Source: Christiangramia gaetbulicola (GTDB lineage Bacteria > Bacteroidota > Bacteroidia > Flavobacteriales > Flavobacteriaceae). Taken from it: a DNA stretch of 64,000 nucleotides. Of the stretch, positions 45,207 to 54,426 are shown piece by piece (the first letter of the stretch is position 1; the number at the start of each line of letters is the position of its first letter). The stretch is taken from contig NZ_QBKQ01000001.1 in assembly GCF_003054225.1 (NCBI RefSeq), forward strand, positions 744,001-808,000. The letters run 5' to 3'. Position numbers and translations under genes: made by a program. The notes beneath the pieces were generated by a model, which had not been told where the DNA came from, searched no databases, and saw only the letters and a program-made list of their open reading frames with translations.

Positions 45207-47054
45207 TTATTCTACGGTAACAGATTTCGCCAGGTTTCTTGGCTGATCTACGTTTTTACCTAACATCACTGCAATGTGATAAGAAAGTAATTGCAGCGGA
45301 ATAGTGGTCAATAACGGAGTTAAAGACTCTATAGTTTCCGGAACTTCGATCACGTGATCTGCAAGTTCTCTAACCTCTTCATCACCTTCGGTAACGATCG
45401 CAATGATCTTCCCTTTTCTGGATTTAATCTCCTGTATATTACTCACCACCTTTTCATAATGACCTTTTTTAGTAGCGATTACCACTACCGGCATAAGCTC
45501 ATCTATCAAGGCAATAGGCCCGTGCTTCATCTCTGCCGCAGGATATCCTTCAGCATGGATATAAGAAATTTCCTTAAGTTTTAATGCACCTTCAAGGGCA
45601 ACCGGGAAATTATATCCACGTCCTAGATACAGACAGTTTGGAGCATCTTTATATTTGAAAGCTACTTCCTGGATCAATTTATCAGACTCAAGGGCCTTTT
45701 TGATTTTCTCCGGAATTCTCTCAAGTTCCTGTAAGTGGAACTGAAAGTCTGTATGAGAAATAGTCCCTTTGAACTTACCTAGCTTAAGCGCCATTAAAGT
45801 AAGAACCGTTATCTGGGTTGTAAATGCCTTGGTTGAAGCCACTCCAATCTCTGGTCCGGCATGCGTATATGCTCCGGCATGAGTCTCCCTTGAAATAGAA
45901 GAACCTACCACGTTACAAACTCCAAAAGCGAATGCGCCTTTTTCTTTGGCAAGCTTTATCGCTGCCATGGTATCTGCTGTTTCTCCACTTTGCGAGATAG
46001 CAATTACCACATCATTTTCAGAGATCACAGGATTTCTATACCTGAATTCTGAAGCATATTCAACCTCTACAGGAATCCTGGCAATATCTTCAAAGATATA
46101 CTCAGCCACAAGACCAGCATGCCATGAAGTACCGCAGGCAACGATGATGATACGTTTTGCGTTGGCAATACGCTCCATATTATCGTCTATCCCGGCCATT
46201 CTGATCAAGCCCTGGTCAACCAACATTCTACCTCTGTACGTGTCGCTTATCGCGTTTGGTTGTTCATGAATTTCTTTCAGCATAAAGTGATCGTAACCAC
46301 CTTTTTCGATCTGCTCAAGATTCATTTGTAATTCCTGCACATAAGGATCTACCAGTGAATCATCATGGATCTTTCTGATCTTCACTTCCTTATGTCTTCT
46401 TATAACTGCCATCTCTCCATCTTCCAGGTAAATGGCATTATTAGTAAATTCGATAAATGGAGAAGCATCTGAAGCAACGAAGAATTCATCTTCACCTACT
46501 CCAATAGCTAAAGGAGAACCCAATCTCGCCACCACTATCTCATCTGGTTTCTTTTTATTGAATACAGCAATAGCATAAGCTCCTACTGTTTGGTTAAGAG
46601 CGATCTGCACAGCCTTACCAAGCTTTACATCTTCTTTTAGAATTACATCTTCAATAAGATTTACCAATACCTCGGTATCCGTATCACTTTTAAAAGTGTA
46701 TCCTCTTTTCTTCAACTCCTTTTTAAGAGCATCGTAATTCTCAATAATTCCATTATGGATAATTACAAGGTCTCCAGAATTAGAATAATGAGGATGCGAA
46801 TTCACATCATTTGGCTCCCCGTGAGTCGCCCATCTTGTATGGCCAATCCCAACAGTTCCATCGGTAGAGATCTCACTTTCCAGACGAGCTTTCAAGTCTG
46901 CGACCTTACCTTTGGTCTTACTCATTTTTAATTCTTTCCCGTCATAAAGTGCAATTCCCGCACTATCATAACCCCTGTATTCTAATCTTTGTAGTCCTTT
47001 AAGAACAATAGGATAGGCCTCTCTGTGTCCTATATACCCAACAATTCCACACAT
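45207..47054 (-). CDS. glmS: glutamine-fructose-6-phosphate aminotransferase GlmS
   Basis: Makes glucosamine-6-phosphate, the first step to peptidoglycan and LPS amino sugars. The 615-residue protein begins MCGIVGYIGHREAYP, with Cys2 as glutaminase nucleophile, contains GIGHTRWATHGEP, two SIS sugar-isomerase domains (IACGTSWHAG, ISQSGETADT) and the C-terminal LAKSVTVE. It is eight bases after the DUF4270 gene in the GT5 - DUF4270 - glmS operon. No glmS ribozyme can fit in that gap. Confidence 0.97.
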   Translation of the reverse strand: MCGIVGYIGHREAYPIVLKGLQRLEYRGYDSAGIALYDGKELKMSKTKGKVADLKARLESEISTDGTVGIGHTRWATHGEPNDVNSHPHYSNSGDLVIIHNGIIENYDALKKELKKRGYTFKSDTDTEVLVNLIEDVILKEDVKLGKAVQIALNQTVGAYAIAVFNKKKPDEIVVARLGSPLAIGVGEDEFFVASDASPFIEFTNNAIYLEDGEMAVIRRHKEVKIRKIHDDSLVDPYVQELQMNLEQIEKGGYDHFMLKEIHEQPNAISDTYRGRMLVDQGLIRMAGIDDNMERIANAKRIIIVACGTSWHAGLVAEYIFEDIARIPVEVEYASEFRYRNPVISENDVVIAISQSGETADTMAAIKLAKEKGAFAFGVCNVVGSSISRETHAGAYTHAGPEIGVASTKAFTTQITVLTLMALKLGKFKGTISHTDFQFHLQELERIPEKIKKALESDKLIQEVAFKYKDAPNCLYLGRGYNFPVALEGALKLKEISYIHAEGYPAAEMKHGPIALIDELMPVVVIATKKGHYEKVVSNIQEIKSRKGKIIAIVTEGDEEVRELADHVIEVPETIESLTPLLTTIPLQLLSYHIAVMLGKNVDQPRNLAKSVTVE

Positions 47055-47062
47055 ATTCTCTA

Positions 47063-48646
47063 TTAATTATAGTTGGTATAGTAAATTTTTAATTTAAGAC
47101 GTTTATCATCGTCATTAGACTGGTTACCATGCAGGATGGTTCCAGTAGGTGTAAGCGAGTTTACAGATGGTATCCTGTCTATTAAGTCTGTCATACCTCT
47201 GGTAGCAGACATTAAAGGCCCAAGAATACGTCCCTGAGAATCTCTCCCCACAACAGCATTAATATTTGGTACAATTACTAAACCTAATTTCACATTGTCC
47301 CTTTCATCATTAATAATGCCACTTACATGATTGGTAACTCTAAGCTTATAGAATTTACCGGTTTCATCTTCTGCCACCACTTCAGAGAAATTGGTTAGCG
47401 AAGTTTCAGGACTCGCTGGATTAAAACTAAGATCTATAGCATAATCGCCTATAATATCATTATTCGTAAGATCATATAGATAGAGACGTCTCGGTTCTCC
47501 ACCCTCACCCATCAAAGCATCATTGACATAAAAAACCAGATCTGCCTCATTTACAAGCAATTCTTCATTTCTAATATCATCCAGTACCGCCTGCTCGGGA
47601 AAAAGCTCGATGACGGCCATACTTCCCTCCTGGGCATTTAAATATAGATTTTCAGCTCCTGTTTCAGCACTCTGAGTACTTATCGCCTGAGTTATATCTG
47701 CTGGAAACTCTCCTTCGAAAGTATTAAAGCGGTTCCCGCTTAAGAAAAGCAAGAAGCTATCTCTTATTCTCTCAGGATCTTCTCCTTCAGGAACATTCTC
47801 TGAGTCTCTGGTATAGTAAATACTAATTCTAGGAGGTTTACTCTGTGTTGAGAAATCCAGCATTACCTGACTTCCACCAGAACCATTCGGCTCTGCTTTA
47901 ATAAAGAAGTTTCTTAGGTAATTTCTGAAATTACTGTTATTCAACAGGTCTGTCGATCCTTCCTTATCGATGATCTTTTCCTGAAAATAGTTCAAAGGAA
48001 GTTTAACTCTTAAAGCCGGGGTATTTACGAGAGTATCATTTTCACCAACCGGATCTACCTCATAAGTCGTAAACGAAGCATTAGATGGTTTAAAATTCTC
48101 TTCTACAAAAATTGGCTCACCAACTATATTCTGCTCTAGAAGATTCTGCTGATCTGAATAATAGGCCTGGCGTTGTTCAAAATCAAGCTCAGGATCAAGA
48201 TCATTCAGAAAATAAGAAGTTTCATAAATAGAAAGCTTGAAAGTTTCTGAACCGTAAAGGGAATCAAGTTCATAAAGAACCTCATCTTCGGTAGAACCAT
48301 CAATTTCTGAAGAGAAATATGGAATGGTCATCACCACGCTATCCAGCTCAACATTATCACCAAAATCTGGATTCTCTGTAGACATGGATAACTGGGAAAC
48401 CAGACTGGCTGTACTCTCACCGTAAACCGGGTGATTGTATACCCCTAAAATATGATTCGTTAAATTATTGGTTTGTATAGAATTGACCTTTTGAGAATAG
48501 GCATTCACTTCAACCTCTCTGATCTCTACATTAGACGGATTTGTAATAATCTCTCCTCCAATGGTAGAAAACTCATCATCGCATCCTACAAAAGCGAAAA
48601 CAACAGCCAGGATGGCCGTCGTTTGGAACAATCTGTTTAATTTCAT
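47063..48646 (-). CDS. DUF4270 family lipoprotein
   Basis: A 527-residue lipoprotein (signal ending FVGC, Cys22) matching the Bacteroidota DUF4270 family: CDDEFSTIGGEII near the start, LGVYNHPVYGESTASLVSQL, a long beta-rich body and the ending LKIYYTNYN. It is probably on the outer membrane or cell surface. No function is known; it lies between a GT5-like gene and glmS, an association that I recall as common in Flavobacteriaceae. Confidence 0.88.
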   Translation of the reverse strand: MKLNRLFQTTAILAVVFAFVGCDDEFSTIGGEIITNPSNVEIREVEVNAYSQKVNSIQTNNLTNHILGVYNHPVYGESTASLVSQLSMSTENPDFGDNVELDSVVMTIPYFSSEIDGSTEDEVLYELDSLYGSETFKLSIYETSYFLNDLDPELDFEQRQAYYSDQQNLLEQNIVGEPIFVEENFKPSNASFTTYEVDPVGENDTLVNTPALRVKLPLNYFQEKIIDKEGSTDLLNNSNFRNYLRNFFIKAEPNGSGGSQVMLDFSTQSKPPRISIYYTRDSENVPEGEDPERIRDSFLLFLSGNRFNTFEGEFPADITQAISTQSAETGAENLYLNAQEGSMAVIELFPEQAVLDDIRNEELLVNEADLVFYVNDALMGEGGEPRRLYLYDLTNNDIIGDYAIDLSFNPASPETSLTNFSEVVAEDETGKFYKLRVTNHVSGIINDERDNVKLGLVIVPNINAVVGRDSQGRILGPLMSATRGMTDLIDRIPSVNSLTPTGTILHGNQSNDDDKRLKLKIYYTNYN

Positions 48647-48659
48647 TTAATACTTTTAC

Positions 48660-49475
48660 TTACTTTTCAGACAATACTTTCGTGTCGTAAAATTCCTGAT
48701 AGGCGTGTGAAAAGTTTTCCTTTTCAGTGTATGGAAGAACCGGCTTATTCAGTTTATCAACATAAGTTTTCAATTCCTCGGGAACATTATCACCTCCCAT
48801 TACCACAGCATCAGAATTGTCTACGGCAGTCTTTAATAGATTTACGAAATTTGGAGTTTTCAAGTGCTTTACATTTGCATTCTCCAGGCCGTCGAACAAT
48901 ATTTTCTCACGTAACTCCTCATCTAACGTTCCATCAAAACTTTGATTGTAAACAGAGGTAACAATTTTTGAATCCCTGAACAATGGCTCATTCCCGTAAT
49001 AATTTCTCAGGTAAAGAGGAAGAAGGGAAGATAACCAGCCATGTACATGAATGATATCTGGAGACCAGTTAAGCTTTTTAACCGTTTCTATAACTCCTTT
49101 AGCGAAGAAAATAGCTCTTTCATCATTATCAGAAAAGAGATTACCATCTTCATCTGTTAAAGTTGCCTTTCTTTTAAAATAATCTTCATTATCAATAAAA
49201 TAGACCTGCATTCTTTCTTTTGGGATCGAAGCCACTTTAATGATCAAGGGCATATCCAGATCATTAATTACCAGGTTCATCCCAGAAAGCCTGATTACTT
49301 CATGTAATTGGTGCCTTCTTTCATTGATATTCCCGAATCTTGGCATAAATATCCTAATCTGCCCACCCAGGTTGTTCACCATTTTAGCGGCTTCAAAAGA
49401 GGTTGATGAGATATCGGTTTCAGGTAAGTAGGGTATAACTTCAGACGAGACGTATAACACTCTCTTATCTTTCAT
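48660..49475 (-). CDS. glycogen/starch synthase catalytic-domain protein (GT5, N-terminal half only)
   Basis: A 271-residue protein matching only the N-terminal Rossmann domain of GT5 glycogen synthases: KDKRVLYVSSEVIPYLPETD, MVNNLGGQIRIFMPRFG, the WSPDIIHVHGWLSSLLPLYL block and ANVKHLKTPNFVNLLKTAVDNSD. The C-terminal GT-B half, which carries ADP-glucose-binding and catalytic residues, is absent, and the classical KTGGL loop is replaced by DISST. It is unlikely to make glycogen alone. The same short form next to panC is, as I recall, widespread in Flavobacteriaceae, so it is not a recent truncation. Confidence 0.85.
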   Translation of the reverse strand: MKDKRVLYVSSEVIPYLPETDISSTSFEAAKMVNNLGGQIRIFMPRFGNINERRHQLHEVIRLSGMNLVINDLDMPLIIKVASIPKERMQVYFIDNEDYFKRKATLTDEDGNLFSDNDERAIFFAKGVIETVKKLNWSPDIIHVHGWLSSLLPLYLRNYYGNEPLFRDSKIVTSVYNQSFDGTLDEELREKILFDGLENANVKHLKTPNFVNLLKTAVDNSDAVVMGGDNVPEELKTYVDKLNKPVLPYTEKENFSHAYQEFYDTKVLSEK

Positions 49476-49515
49476 AAATTCTTTGCTTTAGTTACGTTTC
49501 CGAATAAAAAACACG

Positions 49516-49523
49516 CAAAATTA
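49516..49523 (-). promoter_or_regulatory. candidate -7 box of the GT5-DUF4270-glmS operon
   Basis: Minus strand TAATTTTG, exact TAnnTTTG, 40 bases before the GT5 ATG. The -33 region is weak. Confidence 0.48.
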
Positions 49524-49554
49524 CAAAAATTTATGCAGATTGCCAGAGAAATAT

Positions 49555-49562
49555 TAAGTTTG
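49555..49562 (+). promoter_or_regulatory. candidate -7 box of the panC operon
   Basis: TAAGTTTG, exact TAnnTTTG, 23 bases before the panC ATG, back to back with the GT5 promoter in a 110-bp divergent spacer. Confidence 0.5.
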
Positions 49563-49585
49563 CACGCTGTTAATTTTATAACAAA

Positions 49586-50437
49586 ATGCAGATTTTTAGG
49601 GAGAAAGAACCACTTATACAGGCCATTCAGAAGATTAAATCTGAAGGAAAAAGCGTTGGATTGGTTCCAACCATGGGAGCACTACATGAGGGTCACCTTT
49701 CTCTTGTAAGTAATGCCCTTAAAGATTCAGACCAGGTAGTGGTGAGTATTTTTGTAAATCCCACACAGTTTAATAATCCTGAAGACCTCGAGAAATATCC
49801 CCGCAATCTTGAAAAAGACCTGGAGCTTTTAAAGACTCAGGATGGTGATATCTGGGTTTTCACCCCTACCGCAGATGAACTTTATGGTGAGAAGATACTT
49901 TCAGAAAGTTTTGACTTTGAAGGTTTGGAGTCGGTCATGGAAGGAAAATTCAGGAACGGTCATTTTGACGGAGTTGGAACGGTAGTAAAACGCCTGTTTG
50001 AAATTATAACTCCAGACAAGGCTTTCTTTGGGGAAAAAGATTTTCAGCAGTTACAAATAGTACGAAAACTTACCGAAAAGACCGGATTACCGGTGGAGAT
50101 CGTGGGTTGCCCGATTTTGAGAGAAGATTCTGGCCTTGCAAGGTCTTCAAGAAATGAACGTCTAAGTAGCCAAAATCGAAAAAAAGCGGCCTTTATTTAT
50201 GAAACCCTCAAGGAAGTTGAACAGCTATTTGGCACAGAAAGTGCAGATTACATTTCAAAATGGGTAGAAAATAAATTTAAAGACCATCCAAACCTGGAAT
50301 TGGAATATTTCGAGATCGCCGATTCCAAAACATTGAAAAAAATTACTAAAAAAGAAAAAGGGAATAATTACAGGGCTTTTATTGCAGTTTATGCAGATGA
50401 GATTAGGTTAATCGATAATATCGCCCTGAACAATTAA
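49586..50437 (+). CDS. panC: pantothenate synthetase PanC
   Basis: Joins pantoate and beta-alanine with ATP in vitamin B5 synthesis. The 283-residue protein has VGLVPTMGALHEGHLSLV, with the HIGH-like motif, SIFVNPTQFNNPEDLEKYPR, FFGEKDFQQLQIVRKL and the SSRNERL loop. First gene of the panC-panD-flippase-esterase-radA operon. Confidence 0.97.
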   Translation: MQIFREKEPLIQAIQKIKSEGKSVGLVPTMGALHEGHLSLVSNALKDSDQVVVSIFVNPTQFNNPEDLEKYPRNLEKDLELLKTQDGDIWVFTPTADELYGEKILSESFDFEGLESVMEGKFRNGHFDGVGTVVKRLFEIITPDKAFFGEKDFQQLQIVRKLTEKTGLPVEIVGCPILREDSGLARSSRNERLSSQNRKKAAFIYETLKEVEQLFGTESADYISKWVENKFKDHPNLELEYFEIADSKTLKKITKKEKGNNYRAFIAVYADEIRLIDNIALNN

Positions 50438-50445
50438 ATTAAAAA

Positions 50446-50796
50446 ATGCAGATTCACGTAGTAAAGTCTAAAATTCACCGGGTAAAAGTAACCGGTGCCG
50501 ATTTAAACTATATTGGAAGTATTACTATTGACGAAGACCTGATGGAGGCGGCCAATATTATTGAAGGAGAAAAGGTACAGATCGTAAACAATAACAATGG
50601 TGAACGCCTGGAAACCTACGTTATTCCTGGTCCTCGTAACACCGGAGAGATCACCCTGAACGGTGCGGCTGCAAGAAAAGTTGCCAAAGGTGATATCCTT
50701 ATTATTATTTCATACGGAATTATGGACATGGAAGAAGCCAGGAACTTCAAGCCATCCCTTGTATTTCCAGATGAAGAAACAAATCTTTTGAAGTAG
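50446..50796 (+). CDS. panD: aspartate 1-decarboxylase PanD
   Basis: Pyruvoyl enzyme that makes beta-alanine from aspartate. The 116-residue proenzyme self-cleaves between Gly24 and Ser25 (NYIGSITID) to create the pyruvoyl group. [39 protein letters not shown] and [10 protein letters not shown] are all intact. Eight bases after panC. Confidence 0.97.
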   Translation: MQIHVVKSKIHRVKVTGADLNYIGSITIDEDLMEAANIIEGEKVQIVNNNNGERLETYVIPGPRNTGEITLNGAAARKVAKGDILIIISYGIMDMEEARNFKPSLVFPDEETNLLK

Positions 50797-50803
50797 ATCA
50801 CTT

Positions 50804-51769
50804 TTGAACAAAAAGCTCATTAGAATACTAAAGATCAGTATCCCCTTATTTTTGGGGATTTTTTTGGTCTGGTATTCTCTTAGTAGCTCTACTCCAGAAG
50901 AGCGGCAGCAATTATGGCAAAGCATATTAGACGCCAATAAATTCTGGATCATAGTATCCTTTCTTCTGGGTACCATATCACATTTCTCGAGGGCCTATAG
51001 ATGGAAATATATGCTCGAGCCAATGGGATATAAGTCTTCCCAGGCTAACAGGTTTATGGCGGTAATGGCCGCTTACCTGGCCAATTTTGGGATTCCGAGA
51101 TCTGGTGAGGTTCTGCGAGCAGTTACCCTCACTACCTATGAAGACATTCCTTTTGAAAAGGGATTTGGAACCATTATTTCTGAAAGGGTAGCCGATCTTC
51201 TTATTTTAATGCTGATCGTAGGAGTTGCCCTGATCTTCCAAACCGATGACCTGCTGGCTTACCTGCAGGACCAGAACATCGACCCGCTGAATACATTTTT
51301 TATTTTCCTCGGACTCGTTGGGATCATCATCCTGGGACTAAATATAGTACGCCGTTCTAAATGGCTACCATTCCAAAAAATTAGAACCCTGGCTAAAGGC
51401 CTTTTGGAAGGAATGAAAAGTATCCTGAAAATGGAACAGAAATGGGCCTTTATAGCTCATACTGCATTCATCTGGACATTATATTTACTTATGTTCTTTG
51501 TGATCCAACTTAGCATTCCTGAAACCAGTAATACCCCGATCGGAATTATCATGGCTGCATTTGTGGTTGGTTCTTTCGCGGTTTCCGCAACCAATGGAGG
51601 AATAGGCGTTTATCCCCTGGCCGTTGGTGGAGTTTTGATGTTTTTTGGCGTACAGGAGCATGCTGCTGAAGCCTTTGGATGGATCTCATGGGCCACACAA
51701 ACCGCTGTAGTCCTGCTATTTGGGGGATTATCCTTTATATTATTACCACTTTTAAACAATAGGAAATAA
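50804..51769 (+). CDS. LPG synthase/flippase-like membrane protein (UPF0104)
   Basis: A 321-residue inner-membrane protein with eight or so hydrophobic helices, of the lysylphosphatidylglycerol_TM (UPF0104, YbhN-like) family; HFSRAYRWKYMLEP, ANFGIPRSGEVLRAVTL, GFGTIISERVADLL and the NGGIGVYPLAVGGVL block are characteristic. The only start near the panD stop is TTG at 50804, seven bases after it; the next ATG would remove the first helix. Homologues are thought to act in lipid or lipid-linked substrate flipping. The substrate is unknown. Confidence 0.88.
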   Translation: MNKKLIRILKISIPLFLGIFLVWYSLSSSTPEERQQLWQSILDANKFWIIVSFLLGTISHFSRAYRWKYMLEPMGYKSSQANRFMAVMAAYLANFGIPRSGEVLRAVTLTTYEDIPFEKGFGTIISERVADLLILMLIVGVALIFQTDDLLAYLQDQNIDPLNTFFIFLGLVGIIILGLNIVRRSKWLPFQKIRTLAKGLLEGMKSILKMEQKWAFIAHTAFIWTLYLLMFFVIQLSIPETSNTPIGIIMAAFVVGSFAVSATNGGIGVYPLAVGGVLMFFGVQEHAAEAFGWISWATQTAVVLLFGGLSFILLPLLNNRK

Positions 51770-51805
51770 TAATTATATTGTAGGTCCGAAATCAATACGA
51801 CACCT

Positions 51806-52954
51806 ATGAAACGATTATTACTTTTGCTAATGGCAATCCTATTGCCGTTGGCCAACTTTGCGCAGATAAAATACGAAAGTTTATCTTCCCAGAAACTTGG
51901 TGAGACCAGGCAGATCAAGATCCAGCTACCCAGAAATTACGAAGAGAATTTAGAAAAACGCTACCCTGTAGTTGTTGTGTTAGATGGTGATTATTTATTC
52001 GAGCCCGTAGCAGGAATGGTAGACTACTACTCCTACTGGGAAGACGCTCCAGAAATGATAGTAGTGGGAATTAACCAGGACGGCATACGCACCAAAGACA
52101 CCTATTATTCTGAACAAAATTTCCTTCCGGAAGGTAAAGGAGCAAAATTCTTTGAATTTATCGGGATGGAGCTACTGGCACAATTAGACCAGAAATATCG
52201 CACGGCGAATTTCAGGATCATTGTGGGCCATGACTTTACTTCTAACTTCATTAATTATTATTTACTGAAACAGAATCCTATTTTTCAGGGCTACATTAAC
52301 CTGAGCCCCGATCTGGCACCTCAAATGGCCGACAGAATTACCAGTGCCCTTAATACTGCTGAATCCAGGAAATGGTATTATATGGCCACGGCAAGTTCAG
52401 ACATCCCAAACTTAAAGGAAGACATCCTAAGCTTTGACAATAAGCTGAAAGGCCTAGAAAACGAAATGATAGCCTACACTTTTGATAATTTTGAAGATGC
52501 CACGCATTACTCCCTGGTAGGAAAGGCAATTCCTTCAGCCATACAGAGTATGTTCGAGATCTACAGACCTATCTCAACGAAGGACTACAACGAAAAATTA
52601 CTGCAAACTTCGGTTTCCCCTTCTGAATTTCTCGCCAAAAAATATACTTCTATTGAAGAATTATACGGCATTAAAAAGAAGATCAGCCTGAACGATTTTA
52701 TGGCGGTTTACAAGGCTATTGAAAAGACCAGGAACTGGGAAGAATACAAAAATCTTTACAAAATGGCTCACGATCACTACCCGGGCACTATGTTAGGAAC
52801 TTTCTTTGAAGCACGTTATGAAGAAGAGACCGGAAATCCTAAAAGAGCCATGAGGATCTACCAGAATGCTTACGGGCAGGAAAAGATAGCTTTCCTTGAT
52901 TCAGATTTTATGCTTGAAAAAGCCGATGCGATTAAAAAAGATTTCGGTTATTAG
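51806..52954 (+). CDS. exported esterase-like alpha/beta-hydrolase with altered nucleophile
   Basis: A 382-residue periplasmic protein (signal peptide 1-20, LLPLANFAQ) of the putative esterase (enterochelin-esterase/esterase D-like) family: RQIKIQLPRNYEENLEKRYPVVVVLDGDYLF then YWEDAPEMIVVGIN. The nucleophile elbow, normally G-H-S-x-G-G, here reads G141-H-D-F-T-S, so Asp143 replaces the catalytic Ser. A His remains in place (H234, DATHYS). A C-terminal helical extension (about 280-382) has TPR-like spacing. It may be a binding protein or have changed chemistry. Third from last in the panC operon. Confidence 0.82.
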   Translation: MKRLLLLLMAILLPLANFAQIKYESLSSQKLGETRQIKIQLPRNYEENLEKRYPVVVVLDGDYLFEPVAGMVDYYSYWEDAPEMIVVGINQDGIRTKDTYYSEQNFLPEGKGAKFFEFIGMELLAQLDQKYRTANFRIIVGHDFTSNFINYYLLKQNPIFQGYINLSPDLAPQMADRITSALNTAESRKWYYMATASSDIPNLKEDILSFDNKLKGLENEMIAYTFDNFEDATHYSLVGKAIPSAIQSMFEIYRPISTKDYNEKLLQTSVSPSEFLAKKYTSIEELYGIKKKISLNDFMAVYKAIEKTRNWEEYKNLYKMAHDHYPGTMLGTFFEARYEEETGNPKRAMRIYQNAYGQEKIAFLDSDFMLEKADAIKKDFGY

Positions 52955-52973
52955 CACAAAATCGATCAGTTAA

Positions 52974-54338
52974 ATGGCCAAGGTTAAGACCACTTATTTT
53001 TGTCAGAAATGCGGAGCTCAATATTCTAAATGGCAGGGGAAATGTAACTCCTGTGGTGACTGGAATACCATAGTTGAAGAACTGGTGCAAAAACCAGATC
53101 CAAAGGACTGGAAGACCACCGCAAAAAAAGAAGCTAAAAAGGCTGCCAAACCATTACTGATCGCCGAGATCGAGAACACCCCGCAAAACCGGCTTAATAC
53201 CGGTAATAATGAACTGGACCGGGTTCTTGGCGGAGGCCTCGTACCTGGTTCACTCACCTTGCTTGGTGGCGAACCCGGAATTGGAAAAAGCACCCTGTTA
53301 TTACAGATATCCCTAGGACTTAAATTCCGGGTATTGTATGTTTCAGGAGAGGAAAGTCAACAACAGATTAAGATGCGGGCAGAACGTATCAATCCAAATC
53401 CTGCGAATTGCTTTATCCTCACCGAGACCAAGACCCAGAATATTTTCCGTCAGGTAGAAGAAGTAGAACCAGAAGTGGTTATTATCGATTCTATACAAAC
53501 ACTACACAGCGATTATATTGAAAGTTCTCCCGGCAGTATTTCCCAGATTAGGGAATGTACCGCCGAGCTCATAAAATTCGCCAAGGAAAGCAATACCCCG
53601 GTCATTTTGATTGGCCATATTACCAAGGAAGGGAGTATCGCCGGTCCAAAAGTATTGGAACATATGGTAGACACGGTGCTTCAATTTGAGGGTGACCGTA
53701 ATCATGTTTACAGGATCCTTAGAGCCCATAAGAACCGATTTGGATCTACCCATGAATTAGGAATTTACGAAATGCAAGGCAGCGGACTTAGAGAAGTCAC
53801 AAATCCATCTGAGATCCTTATCTCCAAAAATGACGAGGACCTGAGTGGGACGGCCATCGCTTCCACCCTGGAAGGAATGCGCCCGTTAATGATAGAGATA
53901 CAGGCATTGGTAAGTACCGCTGTTTATGGAACTCCACAGCGCTCTACCACGGGATATAACGCGAAAAGACTTAACATGCTGCTAGCAGTACTGGAAAAAA
54001 GAGCCGGTTTCAGACTTGGAGCAAAGGATGTTTTCCTGAATGTGACCGGAGGAATAAGTGTAGACGATCCTGCAATAGATCTTGCGGTGATCGCGGCCAT
54101 CCTTTCGTCTAATGAAGATATCGCCCTGGAAAAAGACACCTGCTTTGCTGCAGAAGTTGGCCTGGCTGGGGAAATAAGACCGGTAACCAGGATTGAGCAA
54201 CGCATCCTTGAAGCTGAAAAACTAGGTTTTGCCTCCATTATGGTTTCTAAACAAAGCAAGATCCCGAAAGGGAATTTCAATATTAGGATCATTAAGGTCG
54301 CCAAGATCGAAGATGTGGTATCCCACCTTTTTGGCTAA
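52974..54338 (+). CDS. radA: DNA repair protein RadA
   Basis: RecA-related branch-migration ATPase acting in recombination. The 454-residue protein has the C4 zinc finger (C10, C13, C24, C27: FCQKCGAQYSKWQGKCNSCG), Walker A GGEPGIGKST (97-106), the RadA-specific KNRFGS motif, and the Lon-like C-terminal domain (VTGGISVDDPAIDLAVIAAI, EVGLAGEIRPV). Last gene of the panC cluster. Confidence 0.97.
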   Translation: MAKVKTTYFCQKCGAQYSKWQGKCNSCGDWNTIVEELVQKPDPKDWKTTAKKEAKKAAKPLLIAEIENTPQNRLNTGNNELDRVLGGGLVPGSLTLLGGEPGIGKSTLLLQISLGLKFRVLYVSGEESQQQIKMRAERINPNPANCFILTETKTQNIFRQVEEVEPEVVIIDSIQTLHSDYIESSPGSISQIRECTAELIKFAKESNTPVILIGHITKEGSIAGPKVLEHMVDTVLQFEGDRNHVYRILRAHKNRFGSTHELGIYEMQGSGLREVTNPSEILISKNDEDLSGTAIASTLEGMRPLMIEIQALVSTAVYGTPQRSTTGYNAKRLNMLLAVLEKRAGFRLGAKDVFLNVTGGISVDDPAIDLAVIAAILSSNEDIALEKDTCFAAEVGLAGEIRPVTRIEQRILEAEKLGFASIMVSKQSKIPKGNFNIRIIKVAKIEDVVSHLFG

Positions 54339-54360
54339 TTTCAGCTTTTAAATTCCGAAG

Positions 54361-54405
54361 AAAAAAACCGGTCTCGAACCCTTCAGAAGTTATCGCGACC
54401 GGTTT
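54361..54405 (-). terminator. candidate terminator after the aldo-keto reductase
   Basis: Stem AAACCGGTC (54365-54373) pairs with GACCGGTTT (54397-54405) around a 23-base loop, followed on the minus strand by a run of T (complement of 54361-54367). The loop is long, so strength is uncertain. radA ends 22 bp away on the other strand. Confidence 0.55.
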
Positions 54406-54426
54406 AGAATTTACCTGGAAACCTAA

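Noticed and set aside
47055-47062. Possible glmS ribozyme upstream of glmS
   Set aside because: Only eight bases separate glmS from the preceding gene, with no room for the ribozyme, which is typical of Firmicutes.
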